A stretch of 64,000 nucleotides of DNA from Brevibacillus choshinensis (lineage in GTDB: Bacteria > Bacillota > Bacilli > Brevibacillales > Brevibacillaceae), in the NCBI RefSeq assembly GCF_001420695.1, contig NZ_LJJB01000007.1, forward strand, positions 941,890 to 1,005,889. Reading direction: 5' to 3'. A program made the translations under genes and the position numbers. The number at the start of each line of letters is the position of its first letter. Within the stretch, counting starts at the first letter, position 1. Under the pieces are notes generated by a model. The model saw only the letters and a list, made by a program, of their open reading frames with translations, was not told the origin of the DNA and ran no database searches. Shown piece after piece: positions 42,463-51,438 of the stretch.

Positions 42463-45400
42463 ATGAAACCAACTTTTCGCGAGCAGCTTTCCCGAAAAAT
42501 TCTGATTCTAGATGGTGCAATGGGAACCATGCTGCAACAGGCAAATCTGACGGCCGATGACTTTGGCGGTGAGGAGTACGACGGTTGTAATGAACTACTG
42601 AATTTGACGAGACCTGATGTCATCCGTTCTATCCATGAAAAGTATTTGGAAGCAGGAGCAGACATCGTCGAGACCAATACATTCGGGGCTACTTCTATCG
42701 TATTAGCAGAGTACGACGTAGCGGATAAAGACCTCGAAATCAATATCGCCGCGACCCGTTTGGCAAAAGAAGCGGTCGATGCGTACTCGACACCGGAATG
42801 GCCTCGTTACGTGGCAGGTTCTATGGGACCGACCACCAAGACGCTTTCCCTGACAGGTGGAGTGACGTTTGACGAACTGGTGGAGTCGTATTATCGCCAG
42901 GCAAAAGGGATGATTCTGGGGGGGGCAGATGTGCTTTTGCTGGAAACGTCCCAGGATACGCTGAACGTCAAGGCTGGGGGCATTGGAATCCGCAAAGCTT
43001 TTGACGAGCTGAAGACAGAGCTACCGGTCATGCTATCCGGGACAATCGAACCGATGGGGACTACACTTGCTGGTCAAAACATCGAATCGTTCTATTTCTC
43101 GCTGGAGCATCTCAAGCCAGTCTCAGTCGGTCTGAACTGTGCGACCGGACCTGAATTCATGCGCGACCATTTGCGTACGCTGTCCACCTTGGCCCAATGT
43201 GGCGTCAGCTGCTATCCGAACGCTGGACTCCCGGATGAAAATGGACATTATCACGAGACCCCACAAGGACTCGCAGCCAAAATGCGCGCATTTGCAGAAC
43301 AAGGCTGGCTAAACATAGCGGGTGGTTGCTGTGGGACGACTCCGGACCACATCAAGGCGATGGCGGAGGCGTTGAAGGATTGCCCACCACGCTCTCAAGA
43401 CGTTGATCCTGTCAGTGCTGTATCCGGAATTGAAGTGGTCTATGTGGAAGATGACAATCGTCCACTGCTAGTCGGAGAACGTACCAACGTAATCGGTTCG
43501 AAAAAATTCCGCGATCTCATCGCAGCTGGTCAGTACGAAGAGGCATCGGATATCGCACGTGCGCAGGTAAAACGCGGTGCTCACGTCATCGACATCTGTC
43601 TTGCTGACCCGGACCGAGATGAGTACGAAGATATGGAAAGATTTCTGCAATTCATCGTGAAAAAAGTGAAAGCGCCGCTGATGATCGACTCCACGGACGC
43701 AAAAGTCATGGAGCTGGGTCTGCGTTATTCCCAGGGGAAAGCGATTCTCAACTCGATCAACCTCGAGGATGGGCTAGAACGCTTTGAAGAAGTCGCGCCG
43801 CTGATTCATAAATTCGGAGCGGCTGTCGTGGTTGGAACGATTGAAGAAGCAGGGATGGCTGTCACTCGCGAGAAAAAGCTGGAGGTTGCCAAGCGTTCCT
43901 ATGATATTCTGGTCAATCAATATGGAATAAAGCCACAGGACATCATTTTCGATCCGCTGGTCTTCCCAGTCGGAACCGGTGACGAACAATACATCGGCTC
44001 TGCCAAGGAAACGGTAGAAGGCATTCGTTTGATCAAGCAAGCGATGCCGGAATGTAAAACCATTTTAGGAGTCAGCAACGTCTCCTTTGGATTGCCGGCT
44101 GCAGGTAGGGAAGTACTCAACGCGGTATTCCTGTACCACACGACCTTGGCGGGATTGGACTATGCGATCGTCAATACCGAAAAGCTGGAGCGATATGCCT
44201 CGATTCCTGAAGATGAGCGCAAGCTGGCTGAAGCACTCTTGTTCGAGACCAATGATGAAACGCTGGCTTCTTTTACCGAGTTCTATCGCCAAAAGAAAAA
44301 AGAAGTGCGGGTAGAAGCCTCCTCGCTGACACTAGAGGAACGTTTAGCTCGCTATGTTGTGGAAGGCTCCAAAGATGGTCTGTCCGATGATCTCAAGCTC
44401 GCACTGGAGAAGTACGCTCCTCTGGAAATCATCAACGGACCATTGATGACAGGGATGGAAGAAGTAGGACGTCTGTTTAATGGCAACCAGCTGATCGTAG
44501 CAGAAGTATTGCAAAGTGCTGAGGTCATGAAGGCATCGGTATCGTATCTGGAGCCGTTCATGGAGAAATCAGATGCCGCAGCTAAAGGTAAAATTTTGCT
44601 TGCTACCGTTAAAGGCGACGTGCATGACATCGGGAAAAACCTGGTGGAAATCATTTTGGCGAACAACGGCTACGACGTCGTGAACCTCGGCATCAAGGTA
44701 CCACCGGAGCAGCTGATCGCAGCGTGCCGTGAACAAAAGCCAGATGCGATCGGCTTGTCGGGTCTCTTGGTAAAGTCTGCGCAACAGATGGTCATTACCG
44801 CACAAGACTTGCGAGATGCAGGCATCGACGTACCCATGATGGTTGGAGGCGCTGCGTTGACACGGAAGTTTACCTCGAACCGGATTGCACCGGAATACCG
44901 TGGCATTGTCCTCTATGCCAAAGATGCGATGGACGGTCTGGACCTTGTGAACCGTCTGCAAAATCCGGAAGAGCGCGTACGACTGGTGGAAGAGCAGCAA
45001 CACCTGTTGGAAGCCGTCGCAACGGCACAGCCAGTGGTGGAGGAGAAAAAGCCGACACTACCTGCCCGATCCGCTGTTAGCAAAACCGTTCCGGTACATG
45101 TCCCACCAGATTGCGAGCGTCACGTGCTGCGTCAATACCCGATCACCCATTTGCAGCCGTATCTGAACTTGCGGATGCTGCTCGGAAAGCATCTCGGTGT
45201 TCGTGGAAATGTCGACAAGCTGATTGAATCCGGAGATGAAAAGGTACTGGAGCTGTACGGACTTGTCGAAGATTTGCTGAATGACGCCAAAAAAGAAAGT
45301 TCGATTTCGGCCCATGGAGTGTATCAATTCTTCCCGGCACAGTCTAGCGGGAATGAGATCCTGGTCTATGATCCAAAAGACCACAGTAAGGTGCTGGAGC

Positions 45401-45909
45401 GTTTCGAGTTCCCTCGTCAGCCTGAGGAGCCTCACTTGTGCCTCTCTGATTTCCTCCGACCTGTAGAAAGCGGAGAAATGGATTATGTCGGTTTCTTGAC
45501 CGTTACTGCGGGTGGGGGTATTCGCGAGCTTTCTACCGCGCTAAAAGATCGTGGAGATTATTTGCGTTCCCATGTTCTCCAGGCACTCGCACTGGAGATG
45601 GCAGAGGCATTTGCAGAGCGCATTCACCATATCATGCGCGATGTATGGGGGATTCCGGATCCGGCTGAGATGACCATGCTCGAACGCTTCGGTGCGCGTT
45701 ATCAAGGGATTCGCGTATCGTTCGGATATCCGGCGTGCCCGAATCTGGAGGATCAAGCGCAGTTGTTCCGCTTGCTGCAACCTGAAAACATCGGAGTACA
45801 TCTGACGGAAGGCTTTATGATGGAGCCAGAAGCGTCTGTTTCCGCGATGGTGTTTGCCCATCCAGAGGCTCGTTATTTTAACGCCGGACCGTCGGTGTTT
45901 GAAGTATAA
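42463..45909 (+). CDS. metH: Cobalamin-dependent methionine synthase
   Basis: 1148 residues in the normal MetH order: homocysteine-binding barrel (1-320) with zinc ligands GLNCATG (about 226) and GGCCGTT (about 289-290), pterin-binding barrel (about 335-620), B12 cap and cobalamin domain (about 650-880) with DVHDIGKN (His ligand, about 720-727), and activation domain (about 900-1148) with [15 protein letters not shown]. It transfers the methyl group from methyl-THF to homocysteine. ATG 42463 has AAAAGGAGC upstream. It is the first gene after the SAM riboswitch. Confidence 0.97.
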   Translation: MKPTFREQLSRKILILDGAMGTMLQQANLTADDFGGEEYDGCNELLNLTRPDVIRSIHEKYLEAGADIVETNTFGATSIVLAEYDVADKDLEINIAATRLAKEAVDAYSTPEWPRYVAGSMGPTTKTLSLTGGVTFDELVESYYRQAKGMILGGADVLLLETSQDTLNVKAGGIGIRKAFDELKTELPVMLSGTIEPMGTTLAGQNIESFYFSLEHLKPVSVGLNCATGPEFMRDHLRTLSTLAQCGVSCYPNAGLPDENGHYHETPQGLAAKMRAFAEQGWLNIAGGCCGTTPDHIKAMAEALKDCPPRSQDVDPVSAVSGIEVVYVEDDNRPLLVGERTNVIGSKKFRDLIAAGQYEEASDIARAQVKRGAHVIDICLADPDRDEYEDMERFLQFIVKKVKAPLMIDSTDAKVMELGLRYSQGKAILNSINLEDGLERFEEVAPLIHKFGAAVVVGTIEEAGMAVTREKKLEVAKRSYDILVNQYGIKPQDIIFDPLVFPVGTGDEQYIGSAKETVEGIRLIKQAMPECKTILGVSNVSFGLPAAGREVLNAVFLYHTTLAGLDYAIVNTEKLERYASIPEDERKLAEALLFETNDETLASFTEFYRQKKKEVRVEASSLTLEERLARYVVEGSKDGLSDDLKLALEKYAPLEIINGPLMTGMEEVGRLFNGNQLIVAEVLQSAEVMKASVSYLEPFMEKSDAAAKGKILLATVKGDVHDIGKNLVEIILANNGYDVVNLGIKVPPEQLIAACREQKPDAIGLSGLLVKSAQQMVITAQDLRDAGIDVPMMVGGAALTRKFTSNRIAPEYRGIVLYAKDAMDGLDLVNRLQNPEERVRLVEEQQHLLEAVATAQPVVEEKKPTLPARSAVSKTVPVHVPPDCERHVLRQYPITHLQPYLNLRMLLGKHLGVRGNVDKLIESGDEKVLELYGLVEDLLNDAKKESSISAHGVYQFFPAQSSGNEILVYDPKDHSKVLERFEFPRQPEEPHLCLSDFLRPVESGEMDYVGFLTVTAGGGIRELSTALKDRGDYLRSHVLQALALEMAEAFAERIHHIMRDVWGIPDPAEMTMLERFGARYQGIRVSFGYPACPNLEDQAQLFRLLQPENIGVHLTEGFMMEPEASVSAMVFAHPEARYFNAGPSVFEV

Positions 45910-45930
45910 AACGGTATCAAAAGGAGAGAA

Positions 45931-47811
45931 GTGATTGAGTTGACCACGAGCAAGAGAAATTTGCGTGAATATTTACAGGATCATCTGTTGATTGGAGATG
46001 GAGCTATGGCGACCCAGCTGCACAGGCTGGGCGTCCCAGTAGGTGTCAGCTTTGAAGAGCTGTGTCTGTCCAATCCGAAGTTAGTTCAAGAAGTGCATAA
46101 TTCTTACTACGATGCCGGAGCGAGACTCCTGGAGACGAATACGTACTCCGCCAACCGGGATTCCTTGTCCCGCTACGGCATGGAGCACAAAGTAGCGAGG
46201 ATCAACCGACTCGCTGTCAAAATCGCCCGAGAGTCTGCAAAGGATGATGCCTACGTCGCGGGCAGCATAGGCTCGATTTTAGCAGGACGCGTGCGCAAAA
46301 AAGTGTTGGATGAATATCGGGACCAATATGAGGAGCAAGCGATTGCTTTGTTGCACGCAGGTGTCGACGGGATCATTCTGGAGACGTTCCTGGATTTAGA
46401 AGAACTGTTATTGGCTCTGGAAGTCATTCGTCCTTTGACGGATGCACCTCTCATTGCCCAATTGGCTACACTAGAGGTTGGACGAACGCGCGACGGATAT
46501 TCGTTGTCAGAAGCGTTTGGTCAACTGAAAACAGCGGGGGCGGACATCATTGGTCTCAACTGTCGTCTGGGACCGGCAGAAATTTTACGCTCTTTTGAAA
46601 ACGCATTGGTTCCAGAAGGCGCCCTCTTGTCTGCTTTCCCGAACGCAGGTCGATTGGGCCTGACCGACGGAGAGTACGCGTTCAAATCGACGCCTGACTA
46701 TTTTGCGATGAGTGCTCTTCGTCTGCGGGAGCAGGGAATCCGCTTGTTGGGTGGGTGTTGTGGCACGACGCCAGCTCACGTGAAAGCGATGGCAGATGCG
46801 CTGGAAGACCTGGAACCACAAGCTCGGATCAATCCGACGATTCCCTCTGGAGATCGTCCGCACATTTCAGTAACGAACGTACGTGAGCAAGGCAAACCAA
46901 GCATTGTCGAACGAGTCAAAACAGAGAAGACTGTCATCGTCGAATTTGACCCGCCGCGCGATCTGGATGCAGACGCATTCCTGGATGGCTGCTGCGAGTT
47001 GCACCGGGCGGGGGCTGATGCGATCACGTTAGCCGATAACTCGTTGGCTACCGTGCGGATGAGCAACATGGCCTTGGGAGCTTTGATGAAAAGCCGACAC
47101 GGGATTGATCCATTGCTGCACATTGCCTGTCGCGACCGCAACCTGATTGGCCAGCAATCCCACCTGATGGGCCTGCATGCGCTGGGAATTGATCAAATCT
47201 TGGTTATTACCGGCGATCCGTCCCGATTTGGTGATCTTCCAGGTGCAACCTCGGTTTTCGATGTGACCTCTTTTGACTTGATCCGAATGGTGAAGCAGCT
47301 GAACGAAGGGGTTTCATTCGCCGGTCGTCCGTTAAAGCAAAAAGCTCAATTCATTGTGGGAGCCGCCTTCAATCCGAATGTAAGGCAGATTGATGCCGCG
47401 ATTGCACGACTGGAAAAGAAAGTGGAGGCAGGGGCGGATTACATCATGACGCAGCCAGTGTACGACGCGGAATCGATCAAGCTCGTATATGAAGCTACCA
47501 AGCATATTGGCATCCCTGTCTTTATCGGAATCATGCCGCTGACCAGCTCGAGAAATGCGGAGTTCCTGCATAATGAGGTGCCGGGGATCAAGCTGTCCGC
47601 AGAAGCGTTGGACCGGATGAAAAAGGTTCAGGGGGAAGCAGCGAGACAGGAAGGGATCAAAATGGCCAAGGAGTTGCTCGATACGGCCATTCAGTACTTT
47701 AACGGGATCTACCTGATCACGCCGTTTAATTATTCTTCCATGGCTGCAGAGCTGGTACAGTATGTGCGCCAGCAGAGTGCGCTCGTCAAAACAGCGAGCA
47801 GCACACACTAA
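45931..47811 (+). CDS. yitJ: Bifunctional homocysteine S-methyltransferase / methylene-THF reductase (YitJ-type)
   Basis: 626 residues. N-terminal homocysteine methyltransferase barrel (about 1-300) with zinc cysteines in GLNC and [10 protein letters not shown] (about 275), and a C-terminal MTHFR domain (about 330-610, VEFDPPRDLDADAF, GDPSRFG, FVGAAFNPN type segments). The MTHFR part makes methyl-THF, the donor for MetH, so folate reduction and methyl transfer are produced together. Start is GTG 45931 with AAGGAG; TTG 45940 is an alternative. It lies 21 nt after metH under the same SAM riboswitch. Confidence 0.93.
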   Translation: MIELTTSKRNLREYLQDHLLIGDGAMATQLHRLGVPVGVSFEELCLSNPKLVQEVHNSYYDAGARLLETNTYSANRDSLSRYGMEHKVARINRLAVKIARESAKDDAYVAGSIGSILAGRVRKKVLDEYRDQYEEQAIALLHAGVDGIILETFLDLEELLLALEVIRPLTDAPLIAQLATLEVGRTRDGYSLSEAFGQLKTAGADIIGLNCRLGPAEILRSFENALVPEGALLSAFPNAGRLGLTDGEYAFKSTPDYFAMSALRLREQGIRLLGGCCGTTPAHVKAMADALEDLEPQARINPTIPSGDRPHISVTNVREQGKPSIVERVKTEKTVIVEFDPPRDLDADAFLDGCCELHRAGADAITLADNSLATVRMSNMALGALMKSRHGIDPLLHIACRDRNLIGQQSHLMGLHALGIDQILVITGDPSRFGDLPGATSVFDVTSFDLIRMVKQLNEGVSFAGRPLKQKAQFIVGAAFNPNVRQIDAAIARLEKKVEAGADYIMTQPVYDAESIKLVYEATKHIGIPVFIGIMPLTSSRNAEFLHNEVPGIKLSAEALDRMKKVQGEAARQEGIKMAKELLDTAIQYFNGIYLITPFNYSSMAAELVQYVRQQSALVKTASSTH

Positions 47812-47828
47812 TTAAAACCATTGACACA

Positions 47829-47887
47829 ATAGGGGCCCTTGCGTGAAGAGACTGGCGTTTCGCCGCTCTTTACTCGAGGGCCCTCAT
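47829..47887. repeat. Long inverted repeat at convergent gene ends
   Basis: GGGCCCT (47835) pairs with AGGGCCC (47878) and encloses an AGAG / CTCT and a GGCG / CGCC hairpin, giving a long interrupted stem. It overlaps the end of the CotS-like gene. There is no good T tract on either strand, so it may stabilise 3' ends or act as a weak bidirectional terminator. Confidence 0.5.
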
Positions 47888-48856
47888 TTGTTCCAACATA
47901 TAGGCTATTTTTTTGATTTCTCGCTTGAGGAACATCGCGATTTCTTTTTCTGACATATCGACGTATTGCTGTTGTCGCAAAAAGCGTTCGGTAATATGCG
48001 GAAACGCGAGGTCAACGTACATGAGGTGGTGTTGCCTACGGGAAAGCGGGTTTTCCTGAAGATAGCCTGTCAGCAAATGCTGAAAGCTTTGTGTATTCCA
48101 TTTCCTGTGTTTTCTCATCATTAACGAGAGAATCCGGCTGATGTCTTTGGAGGGGAAATCGTAGCGGACGTCTTCCCAGTCAATGACTGTTATTTTTTGC
48201 TTCACTGACAACAGATTCCCGTTATTAAAATCACCATGACATAAAAAATGTCTGGAGCATGGGAGTTCTTTCCAGCGCTTATAGTAGGGTGAGTTCTGCA
48301 AGCTTTCTAACGCAATCTTTCCGGCGATGAGAAAAAAGGGGAGATGCGCGGTGATGATCACATGTTTGGGATCCTCACTTTGCTCGTGCTTGTTTTTCCA
48401 TCGTTGAATAGTGGCGAAATCTTGTTCGTACTCTTCTTCCCACGTGATTGCTGCATTGTAAGCATCGCTGGCAGAGGTGTTGAAGCCGACAGATGCAGCA
48501 TGTATTTTTCCTAAAGTGGCGCCAGTTCGTTTGATCCGAAACGGAGAATTGAGAGCGAGCATGGGGCCAGGAGCCCACTCCTGTATGATAAACGGGGAGC
48601 CTTTCCAGTAAATGAAGCGGTTGTTGGATTTCGTCTTCTTGGTTTTGGGGATGTGAATTCCTTTTCTTAGTAAATGTTCCTCTGCGTCTAAAATAAATTC
48701 TTGTCTGTCCGCCGGGGTAAACAAACTTTTCCCTACTAATTTCCCTTTGGAGGTCTTTAGAATGACAACAAGGGATTTGTCTGTATTTCTCTCCACTTTG
48801 TGACTGACAACCTTCAGATCGTATTCTTCCTCGATCAAGCGGATGAGTGCTTCCAT
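47870..48856 (-). CDS. CotS-family kinase-like spore coat protein
   Basis: 328 residues of the APH/choline kinase fold. The phosphotransfer region is HGDFNNGNLL (about 206-216) and VIDWEDVRYDFPSKDISR (about 224-242), matching Brenner-type and DFG-type motifs. Bacillus CotS/CotI/YutH relatives are coat or phosphotransfer proteins made in the mother cell during sporulation; substrate uncertain. ATG 48856 has AGGAGGG upstream. The sequence is AT-richer than most of its neighbours. Confidence 0.85.
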   Translation of the reverse strand: MEALIRLIEEEYDLKVVSHKVERNTDKSLVVILKTSKGKLVGKSLFTPADRQEFILDAEEHLLRKGIHIPKTKKTKSNNRFIYWKGSPFIIQEWAPGPMLALNSPFRIKRTGATLGKIHAASVGFNTSASDAYNAAITWEEEYEQDFATIQRWKNKHEQSEDPKHVIITAHLPFFLIAGKIALESLQNSPYYKRWKELPCSRHFLCHGDFNNGNLLSVKQKITVIDWEDVRYDFPSKDISRILSLMMRKHRKWNTQSFQHLLTGYLQENPLSRRQHHLMYVDLAFPHITERFLRQQQYVDMSEKEIAMFLKREIKKIAYMLEQMRALE

Positions 48857-48920
48857 CTCTACCCTCCTAAATCATCGAGTATACGATTATCCTACTGGTT
48901 GGGTGCGGGAGGTGTGACAA

Positions 48921-49490
48921 TTAGTGTAGGGGATGCCAGCCTTTTTCCTGCAAAAACTGACTGAGCTGACCAAACATCGCCAAACGTTCCTCGCGGGTAA
49001 AGGATGCATTTGCGCCACTGGTCGAAGGAATGACGAACAAATAGCTACCTGGCCAACTCTCTGTTCCAAACGCACGATCTAGCTGGAGGCCGAGGGAAAC
49101 GGCTTCTTTTTTTTGACCAGTGGCATGCCGAAAAGCAGTAATCCCGTTGAAGCAGATCACACGTGGTCGGTAAGTTTGGATCATTTGTACAAACTGCTCC
49201 GCACCGTTTGTATAATCTTCCCCACGCAAATCCGTAGAAGAACGAGTCGGGCGGGAGACAAGGTCAGTAATTCCGTAATTATACTCCAGCAAGGTAGCCG
49301 TTTCTTCAGGAGCGAATCGATGCGGAGTCAATCCGCCCTCATACAAGCCTCGCCAAAAAAGATTGGCAGGATTGGCATAATGATACCCGGAAGTGGCAGA
49401 GATTCTCCCCGGATTAATGCCACAAAATAGGACAGCAAGATCGCGGCGTATGTAAGTAGGCAACCATTTTTCCGTAAAGTGTACCAACAT
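48921..49490 (-). CDS. mug: Mismatch-specific (G:T/U) DNA glycosylase Mug
   Basis: 189 residues of the uracil-DNA glycosylase superfamily, Mug/TDG branch. The FCGINPGRISA motif (about 22-33) supplies the catalytic asparagine region, and PSTSGANA (about 155) the intercalating loop. It removes uracil or thymine opposite guanine in deaminated DNA. ATG 49490 has AGGAGG 5 nt upstream; the ATG at 49586 is unsupported. Confidence 0.88.
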   Translation of the reverse strand: MLVHFTEKWLPTYIRRDLAVLFCGINPGRISATSGYHYANPANLFWRGLYEGGLTPHRFAPEETATLLEYNYGITDLVSRPTRSSTDLRGEDYTNGAEQFVQMIQTYRPRVICFNGITAFRHATGQKKEAVSLGLQLDRAFGTESWPGSYLFVIPSTSGANASFTREERLAMFGQLSQFLQEKGWHPLH

Positions 49491-49585
49491 GCATCCCTCC
49501 TGTTCCACACATTGTAGCATAGCCTTCTGCCGTTTATAGAAAACAAAAAGCCGCCCGAATTCGGACGACTGATGAGGCGGTATCA

Positions 49586-49729
49586 TTACAGTTGAGGATA
49601 TGGCAGCATTTGCTCCGGCTCAGCTACAGTAAACTGCTCCATTTCGTTGCGGACGTATTTTTTGACTTCGAATGGAACGTCTTCGTGATTTTCTTTGCCC
49701 CACAACCAGCGTGACAGTGAATCAAACAT
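49586..49729 (-). CDS. 47-residue hypothetical protein
   Basis: Soluble acidic microprotein (FDSLSRWLWGKENHEDVPFEVKK, FTVAEPEQM) with GAGGGG 8 nt upstream of the ATG at 49729. No family is recognised. It lies between the mug gene and a SET-domain gene, all on the minus strand, but each appears to have its own spacing. Modest confidence that it is translated. Confidence 0.5.
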   Translation of the reverse strand: MFDSLSRWLWGKENHEDVPFEVKKYVRNEMEQFTVAEPEQMLPYPQL

Positions 49730-49834
49730 CAGTAAGGACCCCTCACTTTGTGGAAATAATTGACACAAGGTAAGGATACTCCTATTTTGTAATCTTGAGG
49801 TTGCCGGGATGTGAAGAAGTTGTGAAGAAAGGGT

Positions 49835-50215
49835 TTATTCTTCTTCGTAAAACCAAAGTGGATCTTTGTTGTCCACTTCCCCATTGTAATTAATCAGGAC
49901 TTCGTCACCTTCTTTGATATCCGTAAACGCATAAAAGTCGAAGGTGTGGTTATCGAAATTAATTTCGTAGATGGCATTTGGTTCGTAAGAGTGGTTAAAC
50001 AGCATGCCATATCCCAAGAGGAACGCTGTGTGGTTCGCGCCATATTCAAAAGCATAATCCGCGATCATCGTTTTCTCGATATGCTCATGTTCTGCATTTG
50101 GGTAAGGGAGAACGGGTGCTTCATGGATCAGTTCACCTTTACGAATATCTCTTGTAGCGAATACTCCCCGATTGAGGTCGCCATTACTAAGGCTAGAAGT
50201 TTTAACGGTTAGCAT
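49835..50215 (-). CDS. SET-domain protein
   Basis: 126 residues that look like a minimal SET lysine methyltransferase domain: GVFATRDIRKGEL near residue 20, the GYGMLFNHSYEPNA segment (NHS-type, about 73-86) and EGDEVLINYNGEVD (about 104-117). SET enzymes transfer a methyl group from SAM to lysine, and bacterial versions have been found in several lineages; here the target is unknown. No flanking SET cysteines are seen. ATG 50215 has CAGGTG upstream; the ATG at 50248 is less well placed. Confidence 0.75.
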   Translation of the reverse strand: MLTVKTSSLSNGDLNRGVFATRDIRKGELIHEAPVLPYPNAEHEHIEKTMIADYAFEYGANHTAFLLGYGMLFNHSYEPNAIYEINFDNHTFDFYAFTDIKEGDEVLINYNGEVDNKDPLWFYEEE

Positions 50216-50343
50216 GTCAATCACCTGCGCATTCTTTGTCGAGAACATGAAGTCTCCTATTTTACCTTAGCATGACAGTTGCGCGGAATGAAAGCAACGG
50301 TTTACATTTATTTTAAATAAAGAAATAATTGGAATGCCCGAGA

Positions 50344-50505
50344 TTACTCGGTGAGCTTGTCTGATACGACGATCATGAAAGTCGCTAGGGGACCGAGCAA
50401 TAGAGAGAGCAAAAACCAGTTCATTCCGCTGCGGTTTTTCCCTTGAGCCAATCCGGCATTGATTAGAGCGAGAGTACCCCAGCCAACAAAAAATTGGTTA
50501 TCCAT
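50344..50505 (-). CDS. 53-residue membrane protein
   Basis: A gene with AAAGGAGG 7 nt before ATG 50505. Two hydrophobic segments (GWGTLALINAGLA and WFLLSLLLGPLATFMIVV) joined by a basic loop KNRSGMN suggest a small integral membrane protein. It is preceded by a 61-residue membrane-associated gene whose end overlaps it by 8 nt, so the two are probably translated together. No family is recognised. Confidence 0.68.
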   Translation of the reverse strand: MDNQFFVGWGTLALINAGLAQGKNRSGMNWFLLSLLLGPLATFMIVVSDKLTE

Positions 50506-50683
50506 GTTTAGTTCCTCCTTTGCTGTATTTTTCTAAAAAAATCCAACCTGCAAAGAGAGCAGGGAAGGTAATCCAAAAGTAAGAAGGGAACAGACTGGCA
50601 TTCGGGTCTTGTAGGTCCCAAGTGACAATACTGGAATCCGGATAGGCAGAATATTCATCAAAGCCATTTTCATAGCGCAGCAT
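50498..50683 (-). CDS. 61-residue membrane-associated protein
   Basis: N-terminal acidic region then one hydrophobic helix (FWITFPALFAGWIFL) and a basic end EKYSKGGTKHG. The end overlaps the 53-residue gene by 8 bases. The ATG at 50683 has no convincing ribosome-binding site, so the exact start is unsure and the reading frame could be a remnant. Function unknown. Confidence 0.45.
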   Translation of the reverse strand: MLRYENGFDEYSAYPDSSIVTWDLQDPNASLFPSYFWITFPALFAGWIFLEKYSKGGTKHG

Positions 50684-50725
50684 TTGTGATAAGGTGAGTA
50701 ATAATTTTTGGTTAGGGAGGCTATG

Positions 50726-51352
50726 ATGGGAAACTTTTATCTATTTGTCGTCATGTCCATCTTGCTGATCATTCTTCCGGGCCCGGATACGGGGTTAGCT
50801 ACGCAAAACACCATTGCGTACGGAAGAGGGGGTGGATTCAAAACGGTTTTTGGGATTACGACTGGATTGATCGTGCATACGCTAGCAGCTGTTTTTGGTC
50901 TATCTGCCATCATCGTAAAATCTGCGGTACTGTTTTCGATCTTTAAATATGTGGGTGCCTTCTATCTGGTCTACTTAGGTGTCACATCTCTATGGTCATT
51001 GCGGAAAAACAAAGAGGCGACACATGACGACATTCAAACCAAATACAAGAACAAATCGCCATTTCGCCAAGGATTTTTAACGAACCTTTTGAATCCGAAG
51101 GTAGCTGTTTTCTTCCTGACGTTTTTACCGCAATTTTTAACGGCAGGTACTAAACCATTTGTGCAATTTCTCGGCATGGGTCTGACGTATACGGTTTTAA
51201 CTGTACTCTGGTTTATCCTGTATGTGTCGTTCATCGATTATATTCGTTCGTGGATGAAGAAGCCTTCTACACAACGAGCTATTCAAGGAATTTCAGGGTT
51301 TGTTCTCTTGGGCTTTGGAATTAAGCTTGCCTTCGAAAAAGCCCCTAGTTAA
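50726..51352 (+). CDS. LysE/RhtB-family exporter
   Basis: 208 residues with about six helices, opening with the family signature ILLIILPGPDTGLATQNTI (about 12-30) and GGGFKTVFGITTGLIVH, then NPKVAVFFLTFLPQF near residue 120. LysE/RhtB proteins export amino acids such as lysine, homoserine or threonine; the substrate is unknown. ATG 50726 has AGGGAGG 5 nt upstream, the ATG at 50723 being too close. It is followed by a bidirectional terminator. Confidence 0.9.
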   Translation: MGNFYLFVVMSILLIILPGPDTGLATQNTIAYGRGGGFKTVFGITTGLIVHTLAAVFGLSAIIVKSAVLFSIFKYVGAFYLVYLGVTSLWSLRKNKEATHDDIQTKYKNKSPFRQGFLTNLLNPKVAVFFLTFLPQFLTAGTKPFVQFLGMGLTYTVLTVLWFILYVSFIDYIRSWMKKPSTQRAIQGISGFVLLGFGIKLAFEKAPS

Positions 51353-51395
51353 AGAACCCGCCTTTTCGTTTTAAGCTGATATCCATTTTCAAAAT

Positions 51396-51432
51396 AAAAA
51401 GCGCTCCTCTCTTCTAGAGGAACGCTTTTTTC
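51396..51432. terminator. Bidirectional terminator between LysE and carboxypeptidase
   Basis: AAAAGCGCTCCTCT pairs with AGAGGAACGCTTTT (one mismatch) with T tract on both sides. Confidence 0.85.
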
Positions 51433-51438
51433 TTGAGC

